From positions 35,990 to 99,989 of the forward strand of contig DASUGH010000083.1 in assembly GCA_036274155.1 (NCBI GenBank): a stretch of 64,000 nucleotides of DNA, given 5' to 3'. Below the pieces are notes generated by a model. That model was not told the DNA's origin and did no database searches. It saw nothing but the letters and a program-made list of their open reading frames with translations. This document shows positions 58,861 through 64,000 of the stretch, in pieces (the first letter of the stretch is position 1; each line of letters opens with the position of its first letter). Position numbers and translations under genes: made by a program. The stretch comes from Gp6-AA40 sp036274155. GTDB lineage: Bacteria > Acidobacteriota > Vicinamibacteria > Vicinamibacterales > UBA2999.

Positions 58861-60072
58861 ATGACACGAACGCTCCGCTCTGCCTGCCTGGTCGCCGGCC
58901 TGCTCGCCATCGGCCCCGTCGTGCCGGCAGGTGCGCAAGCGCCTCCCGCTCCCGGACAGGGCGGCCGTGGCGGCGGCCGCGGCCCGGCACTTCCGCAGGT
59001 CACGTCGCCCGAAGTCATGGCCGACAAGCGGATCGCTTTCAGGATCGCGGCGCCGCAGGCACAGGCCGTCCGGCTGACTGCCAGCGACATCCCCGGTCTG
59101 GGCCAGGCCACCCAGCTCACCAAAGGCGCCAACGGCGTCTGGGAGATCACGGTGGGCCCGGTTCCCGCCGGCGGCTACCGCTACAACTTCAACGTGGACG
59201 GCGTCGCGACGATCGATCCGCGCAACCCGCTGACCAGCGAGTCGCAGAACAACTCGTGGAGCCTCGTCTACGTGCCCGGCTCCGATTTCGCCGACACTCG
59301 TAACGTGCCTCATGGCGGCGTAACGGAAGTCAACTACTACTCCACGGCGCTCAAGGCCGATCGCCGGATGCACGTCTATACGCCGCCGGGCTACGACACC
59401 AACAACCGGAAATACCCGGTCTTCTACCTGCTGCACGGTGCGGGCGACAGCGACGACTCGTGGAGCACCGTCGGCCGCGCGGGGTTCATCCTCGACAACC
59501 TGATCAACGACAAGAAGGCCAAGCCGATGGTGGTGGTGATGCCGGCCGGCCACACACGCGGGCCGGCGAGCGCGATTTCGGCGTCGGCCACCGACGCGTT
59601 CGCCAGCGACTTCGTCACCGACATCATGCCGTACATTCAGAAGAACTATCGCGTGCTCACCGATCGCGCGAACACCGCGATCGCCGGGCTCTCGATGGGC
59701 GGCATGCAGACGTTGAACATCGGAATTCCGAACCTCGAGAAGTTCGCCTATCTCGGCGTCTACAGCTCGGGTCTCATCGGTGGATTTCCCGGCACCGGCC
59801 GCGGCGGGGCGCCGGCCGCGGAGGCCAGCGGCCCGACCGAGTGGGAGACGCGCAACGCCGCGAAGCTCGACGATGCAAATTTGAAGAAGGGACTGAAGCT
59901 GGTGTGGTTCAGCACCGGCAAGGAAGACTTCCTCCTCGACACGACGGTGAAGACCGTCGACATGCTCAAGAAGCACGGCTTTTCGCCGGTGTACAAAGAA
60001 AGCGGCGGAGGCCATACGTGGCTGAACTGGCGCAACTATCTCAGCGAATTCGCGCCGCAGCTGTTTCAGTGA
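58861..60072 (+). CDS. Feruloyl-esterase-like (CE1/esterase D fold) protein with N-terminal CBM48-like domain
   Basis: A 403-residue exported protein with a signal (LRSACLVAGLLAIGPVVPAG) and a Gly-rich linker. Residues about 55-130 form a CBM48/E-set-like domain (GANGVWEITVGPVPAGGYRY). The esterase domain (about 145-400) has YPVFYLLHGAGDSDDSWSTV, nucleophile Ser in GLSMGGMQ, Asp in STGKEDFLL and His in GGGHTWLNW. This layout is that of feruloyl- or acetyl-xylan esterases and IroE-type esterases. With GH115 it suggests xylan debranching. The stop is followed by a symmetric heptad array. Confidence 0.9.
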   Translation: MTRTLRSACLVAGLLAIGPVVPAGAQAPPAPGQGGRGGGRGPALPQVTSPEVMADKRIAFRIAAPQAQAVRLTASDIPGLGQATQLTKGANGVWEITVGPVPAGGYRYNFNVDGVATIDPRNPLTSESQNNSWSLVYVPGSDFADTRNVPHGGVTEVNYYSTALKADRRMHVYTPPGYDTNNRKYPVFYLLHGAGDSDDSWSTVGRAGFILDNLINDKKAKPMVVVMPAGHTRGPASAISASATDAFASDFVTDIMPYIQKNYRVLTDRANTAIAGLSMGGMQTLNIGIPNLEKFAYLGVYSSGLIGGFPGTGRGGAPAAEASGPTEWETRNAAKLDDANLKKGLKLVWFSTGKEDFLLDTTVKTVDMLKKHGFSPVYKESGGGHTWLNWRNYLSEFAPQLFQ

Positions 60073-60080
60073 ATCGAGAC

Positions 60081-60138
60081 CGGCTCCAGACTCCAGGCTT
60101 CAGGCTCCGGCCGGAGCCCGGAGTCCGGAGACCGGAGC
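60081..60138. repeat. Symmetric heptad array between convergent genes
   Basis: Four heptads (CGGCTCC, AGACTCC, AGGCTTC, AGGCTCC) and, after GG, four in reverse sense (CCGGAGC, CCGGAGT, CCGGAGA, CCGGAGC) are centred on a perfect palindrome GGCTCCGGCCGGAGCC at 60103-60118. It begins eight bases after the esterase stop and covers the last twelve codons of the symporter gene, whose C-terminus it therefore encodes. Confidence 0.8.
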
Positions 60139-61590
60139 CGCGCCGGGCCTGGCGACGAGCCAGAGGCCCAGCGCCGTGATCGCTCCATTCACCGCGAGCA
60201 GCTCATTGCTGAACCGATAACCGCCGAACCACCCCGCCGAGTTCCGGTCCACCACCCAGCACAGAAGCGGCGCCACGAGACAGACGCAGGGCACGATGTG
60301 ATCGCGCACGCGTTGCCGCGTCAGAATGCCGAAGGCGAAGAGGCCGAGCAGCGGGCCGTAGGTATAGTTCGCCATCGCCAGGAGCAGCGTGATCACCGCC
60401 CCCGAGCTGACCCACTGGAAGATGAGGATCGAGAGCAGCAGCACCACGGCAAAGCCGATGTGAATGCGATGCCGCGCCCTCGTGCTTGCGGCGTCGTCCT
60501 GCGGCTGACGCTCGTCGTGGCCAAGGATATCGAAGTAGAACGATGTCGTGAGCGTGGTCAACACGGAGTCGGCGCTGTTGAACGTGGCGGCCGTCAGCCC
60601 GATGACGAACACGACGGCCGCGAAGCCTCCGAGGTGGTGGAGCGCAATCAGCGGAAACAGCTGATCGGAGCGCTCGGGCAATGCCGCCCCGTTGACGGCC
60701 GCGAAGTAATAGAGCAGGCCGCCGAGCGCCAGGAACATTCCGTTCACCATCACGGCGATCAGACTGAACCAGAGGAGGTTTCTCTGCGCGCCGCCCAGCG
60801 TGCGGCACGAGAGGTTCTTCTGCATCATGTTCTGGTCGAGCCCGGTCATCGTCAGCGCGATCAGCGCGCCGCCGACGAACTGCTTCCAGAAGAACTGCTC
60901 GCTGCGCCAGTCGTTCCAGAAGAACACCTGGGAGTAGGGGCTCGCCTGGAGCGTGCGCCACAACTGGCCGACACCGAGCCCGAGCGTCTGCAGCAGCGCC
61001 GCGATCGACAGCAGCACGCCGAAGAGCAGACACGCCGACTGAAACAGATCCGTCCACACCAGCGTCTTGATGCCGCCCTTGAAGGTGTAGACGAGGATGA
61101 GCGCCAGGATCAGTCCGACCGTCACCGCAAACGGCACGCCCCAGACGCCGAACACGAAGAGCTGCAGCACGCCAGCCGCCAGGTAGAGGCGCGCCGCTGC
61201 GCCTGCGGTGCGCGACAGCAGGAAGAACGCGGCGCCGGTCCGCTGCGTCCACGGTCCGAAGCGTCCTCCCAGGTAGTGGTAGATCGACGTCAGCCGTTGT
61301 CCGTAGTAGATCGGCAGCAGAACGAACGAGATGACGAAATAGCCGACGACATAGCCGAGGACGATCTGCATGTAGGAGAACTGCGTCGCCGCGACCGCCC
61401 CCGGCACCGAGATGAACGTGACACCCGACAGCGAGTCGCCGATGAGGCCGACCATGACCACCCACCAGCGCGATCGCCGGTTTCCGAGAAAGTAACCGTC
61501 CGCATCGGCGTGCCGGGCCGTGAGCCAGCCGATGGCCAGCAGCAGCGCGAAGTAGGTCGCCATCGAGGCGAGGATCAGAGATGGGGTCAC
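60100..61590 (-). CDS. Sodium:solute symporter (SSS family)
   Basis: A 496-residue protein with about 13 hydrophobic helices. The region FLGNRRSRWWVVMVGLIGDS, LSGVTFISVPGAVAATQFSY is typical of SSS transporters (conserved WWxxxxS/G region), as is LIALTMTGLDQNMMQKNLSC and FIGLTAATFNSADSVLTTLT. The C-terminal tail after the last helix (ARPGAAPVSGLRAPAGA) comes from the heptad repeat. The start is GTG at 61590. Substrate probably a sugar or acid from xylan breakdown, given the neighbours; this is inference. Confidence 0.9.
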   Translation of the reverse strand: MTPSLILASMATYFALLLAIGWLTARHADADGYFLGNRRSRWWVVMVGLIGDSLSGVTFISVPGAVAATQFSYMQIVLGYVVGYFVISFVLLPIYYGQRLTSIYHYLGGRFGPWTQRTGAAFFLLSRTAGAAARLYLAAGVLQLFVFGVWGVPFAVTVGLILALILVYTFKGGIKTLVWTDLFQSACLLFGVLLSIAALLQTLGLGVGQLWRTLQASPYSQVFFWNDWRSEQFFWKQFVGGALIALTMTGLDQNMMQKNLSCRTLGGAQRNLLWFSLIAVMVNGMFLALGGLLYYFAAVNGAALPERSDQLFPLIALHHLGGFAAVVFVIGLTAATFNSADSVLTTLTTSFYFDILGHDERQPQDDAASTRARHRIHIGFAVVLLLSILIFQWVSSGAVITLLLAMANYTYGPLLGLFAFGILTRQRVRDHIVPCVCLVAPLLCWVVDRNSAGWFGGYRFSNELLAVNGAITALGLWLVARPGAAPVSGLRAPAGA

Positions 61591-61613
61591 ACGTCAGGAA
61601 GAGAACGCATCCG

Positions 61614-61927
61614 CTACCTGCCGGGAGTCGCGCCGCGTCGGGCGGGAGCGGGGGCGGGCGGCGGGAACTGGTTCGGAATACTTCCGAATCCGTAGTAGGT
61701 GTGAACCAGACCGGTCTCACGCACGGTGACGATCACGCTGGACGCAGCCGGTTGACCGCGACCACCGCAAACTCGTAATTGGCCGTCTCCTGCGCGAAGT
61801 CCTTGCTGCCGGTGAACACGCCGGGCTGCGGGTCGGCCAGCTGGACGAAGAAGGGGTCTGGCCGTTCCTGCGCTGCCGGCAGGGCGATGAGAGCGAACAG
61901 AACGAGAGCGCGGAGGGGCCACTTCAT
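61614..61927 (-). pseudogene. Collapsed metallophosphoesterase (CPPED1/calcineurin-like), ends fused out of frame
   Basis: The first 64 codons (61927-61733) encode a signal peptide and FFVQLADPQPGVFTGSKDFA, QETANYEFAVVAVNRLRPA, the conserved start of calcineurin-like phosphoesterases with the metal-binding D-P-Q region. They then stop. In the shifted frame the next 42 codons (about 61739 to 61614) encode SVIVTVRETGLVHTYYGFGS, IPNQFPPP, which looks like the conserved C-terminal end of the same family. The roughly 250-300 residues in between, with the other metal ligands, are missing. This fits a large internal deletion plus frameshift. Alternatively the 64-residue ORF could be expressed as a small secreted peptide. 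Confidence 0.65.
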
Positions 61928-62042
61928 ATAGGCATCGCTCGAGCGTTGCTAGAATACGCCACCGGGGAGCCACTTCATGAGGCGGTTTGTCGCGACGATC
62001 GTCGAAGTCGGCTCTCAACTCTCGGCGAGGACTTCAGTCGTT

Positions 62043-62070
62043 GGCATTCAGCATTCGGCATTCGGCGTCG
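62043..62070 (-). repeat. Short heptad array (GCCGAAT type) after the TonB receptor stop codon
   Basis: Four heptads, on the plus strand GGCATTC, AGCATTC, GGCATTC, GGCGTCG, begin one base after the stop at 62072-62074. It shares the unit family with 32054-32095. The gap 61928-62071 holds no gene. Confidence 0.7.
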
Positions 62071-62071
62071 C

Positions 62072-64000
62072 TCAAAACTCGAACTTCGTCCCCACCCACA
62101 TCCTCGCCGGCGCGCCAGGGGCGTAGAACGTCGCCTGCCGGACCGGGAACTCTCCGTTGATCGGCGGCAGCGGCCGTGCGATGAAGTCGCCGGTATCGGT
62201 GAAGCCGAAGGGACCGAGCTGTCCGGCGGTGTAGTACTTGCGGTCGAACAGGTTCGTCACCTGCGCGACGACCTGCAGCCATGACGTGAGCTGGTATCCC
62301 GCCCCGAGGTTCACGATCGTGTATCCCGGAACCGAACCCGGACCAAGGTAGTAGGTGCCGTCGGGTTCGTGGCGGTCGTTCTCGTTCCCGCGGGCGAGCG
62401 ACCCCGCCACGGTCAGGAGATCGACATCGACCGACAGGTTCGATCCGAGTGCGATCTCCGCGTATGCCTTGAACAGCTGACGCGGAATGAGCGGGATGCG
62501 ATCGCCGGGCACGATCTCGATTGCGCCGTCGAGGCCAGGCTCCCCCTCTTCGGCGGCGTCGTTGGAGCTGTTGCCCTCGCCGTTGACGATCTCCTCGCTC
62601 TCATAGGTCGCGGAAAGGAAGGTGTAGCCGGCGCCGACAACGACGTGCCCGAGCCGGCTGTGCATGCCGAGCTCGAGCCCTTTGCGGCGAGTCTCGCCGA
62701 AGTTCCTGAAGTAACCAAAACTCGCCTGATCGGACAGGACGAACAGGATGTCGTCGTGGTTGTCGGCGCGGAACACACCGGCGCTCCAGTTGACGCCGCG
62801 GTATACACCACGCGCGCCGCCCTCCCATGTCCGGGTCACGACCTGGTCGAGCGGCGGATCGCCCGCCAGCGCATTCGGCAGCTTGCAGGGCTCGTCGGGG
62901 TTCGCGCAGCCGAGCTCGATCGACGTCGCTGCACGGCTGCCTTCGCTGTAGCCGCCATAGAGATTGAGCGTCCGCGATGGGCTGAACGTCACGCCTGCCG
63001 CCGGGTTGAAGCGGCTGAACGTGTGGTCGCCGTCCAGGGATGTCGGTCCGCCGCCGGGCTCGATCACGTCCCGATTCTGGACCGTCGTGCGGTTGTAGCG
63101 CCCCGACACCGTGACGTTCCACTTCTGCGAGAACGAGACGGTGTTCGTCGCATAGAGACTGAACGTCTGGATCAGTCCGTCGAGATCCACACGCGTGTCG
63201 AACGGCTCACCGTCGAGGTCGCCGCCTGTTTCCCCATCGGCAAAGGCGCCGATGCCGGTGACACTCCGATCCGGATTGAGGTATCCGAGCTCGGTTGACT
63301 GAACGAAGCCGGCGCGGCTGCGCTCGTATCCGCCGCCGCCCGTGAACTGGTTGTCTCCGCCTGGGAACGCATGACGCACCATCATCTGCGCGAATCCGCC
63401 GCCGTTGTGCTGCGACGTCTCGCTGCGATTGATCAGGCCGTTGCATTTTTCGGCCGGCTCGTCCTCGAGCAGCCCATTGGCGATACACCGCCATGAGGGG
63501 AACGGGGTGTTCGAGGCGTTCTCTCCGCTGGCCGGGAATCCGGTGTATCCAGCCGCGGCCAGGGCGGCCTGCTCGCCCGGAGTCGGCTGGTAGACCGCCT
63601 GGTCCAGCGAGTCCTCGTTGATATCAGCGTTCAGGGTGTCCGTGTGGATGTGGCGGTAGTAGAAGTCGCCGGAGACAGAAACGCGGGCGTTCAGGTCGTG
63701 GCGGGCAGTGACGTTGACGAACGTCGATCGGTTCTCCGTCGTATCAGGCTTCGTGTACACACTCGCGTATTCGCGGTCGAGAAAGCCGATCTCCTGAAGA
63801 GCGTTGCCGTTGAGCGTGTTGTCGGCGTGACCGGCGGAGACGAAGAGCTCATTCGCCAGCCGCTGCCAGCCGACTTTCCCGAAAATCTGCCGGACGTCGG
63901 ATGGGGAGTCTTCGCGCCAGCCGTCCTCCTTGAACAGATTGCCCGCGACGTACCAATTCACGCCGCTCGCTTTGTGCCCCCCGTGCTCGAACTCGATCGA
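62072..64000 (-). CDS. TonB-dependent receptor, C-terminal part (runs off right edge)
   Basis: The frame is open to the right edge, giving 642 residues of a barrel protein with the N-terminal plug missing. Strands are evident throughout: SGVNWYVAGNLFKEDGWRED, FVNVTARHDLNARVSVSGDF, FSLYATNTVSFSQKWNVTVS, FNPAAGVTFSPSRTLNLYGG, and GYQLTSWLQVVAQVTNLFDR near the end. The last residues KFEF end in Phe as required for barrel insertion. Internal DRNGE-like loops are long with paired cysteines (WRCIANGLLEDEPAEKC and GCANPDEPCK). Substrate unknown; placed next to sugar-degradation genes. The real start lies outside the window. Confidence 0.9.
   Translation of the reverse strand, partial: SIEFEHGGHKASGVNWYVAGNLFKEDGWREDSPSDVRQIFGKVGWQRLANELFVSAGHADNTLNGNALQEIGFLDREYASVYTKPDTTENRSTFVNVTARHDLNARVSVSGDFYYRHIHTDTLNADINEDSLDQAVYQPTPGEQAALAAAGYTGFPASGENASNTPFPSWRCIANGLLEDEPAEKCNGLINRSETSQHNGGGFAQMMVRHAFPGGDNQFTGGGGYERSRAGFVQSTELGYLNPDRSVTGIGAFADGETGGDLDGEPFDTRVDLDGLIQTFSLYATNTVSFSQKWNVTVSGRYNRTTVQNRDVIEPGGGPTSLDGDHTFSRFNPAAGVTFSPSRTLNLYGGYSEGSRAATSIELGCANPDEPCKLPNALAGDPPLDQVVTRTWEGGARGVYRGVNWSAGVFRADNHDDILFVLSDQASFGYFRNFGETRRKGLELGMHSRLGHVVVGAGYTFLSATYESEEIVNGEGNSSNDAAEEGEPGLDGAIEIVPGDRIPLIPRQLFKAYAEIALGSNLSVDVDLLTVAGSLARGNENDRHEPDGTYYLGPGSVPGYTIVNLGAGYQLTSWLQVVAQVTNLFDRKYYTAGQLGPFGFTDTGDFIARPLPPINGEFPVRQATFYAPGAPARMWVGTKFEF

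Noticed and set aside
1..64000. tRNA, rRNA, riboswitch or prophage genes
   Set aside because: No cloverleaf, rRNA segment, integrase or phage structural gene was recognised when reading the intergenic gaps; short RNAs cannot be excluded by eye.

Overview
The window is GC-rich and almost fully coding, and looks like a chromosomal piece of an Acidobacteriota bacterium, perhaps the Vicinamibacteria group. This rests on a VWFA protein of the type described from Acidobacteria, two tandem carboxypeptidase-regulatory-like repeat proteins, many secreted PQQ dehydrogenases paired with c-type cytochromes, a TonB receptor, and a GH115/CE1-like carbohydrate-degrading pair. The taxon is inferred. I saw no rRNA, tRNA, CRISPR array, prophage or transposase gene.

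Layout. 0-3.7 kb: end of a GT87-type membrane glycosyltransferase, then a flavin electron-transfer set (ApbE facing a NapH-like Fe-S membrane protein and an FMN-binding protein with a flavinylation motif). 3.7-8.8 kb: small housekeeping and hypothetical genes plus a 163-bp element with 27-bp terminal inverted repeats. 9-18 kb: two ECF sigma operons, one with a dihaem peroxidase-like protein and one with a VIT/VWA protein and a zinc-finger anti-sigma-like protein, around a VWFA gene and a very large heptanucleotide array. 18-26 kb and 31-34.6 kb: secreted oxidative metabolism (dienelactone hydrolase, amidohydrolase, ThuA, three PQQ dehydrogenases, three cytochromes). 26-31 kb: two paralogous repeat proteins. 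34.7-38.3 kb: beta-barrels, an ABC ATPase, a CuA-type cupredoxin and a haem lipoprotein. 38.3-55.4 kb: a surface-glycan cluster (GT2 enzymes, a GT2-FkbM fusion, five class I methyltransferase genes or domains, AsnB, a UDP-sugar dehydrogenase, an ABC-2 permease), with many ATGA/GTGA start-stop overlaps. 55.7-64 kb: GH115 glucuronidase, esterase, sodium/solute symporter, a collapsed phosphoesterase pseudogene and the C-terminal part of a TonB receptor.

The most unusual feature is a dispersed family of 7-bp tandem arrays. The largest (13277-13640) is 52 uninterrupted heptads, each CGGG followed by one of four three-base tails. Three further arrays of the same units start 3-4 bases after the stop codon of a gene and keep their G-rich strand in the sense direction of that gene. 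Other loci carry heptads of different sequence in similar places. They resemble in style the heptanucleotide STRR repeats of filamentous cyanobacteria, but sit at gene ends and look able to form G-quadruplexes in the 3' ends of mRNAs.
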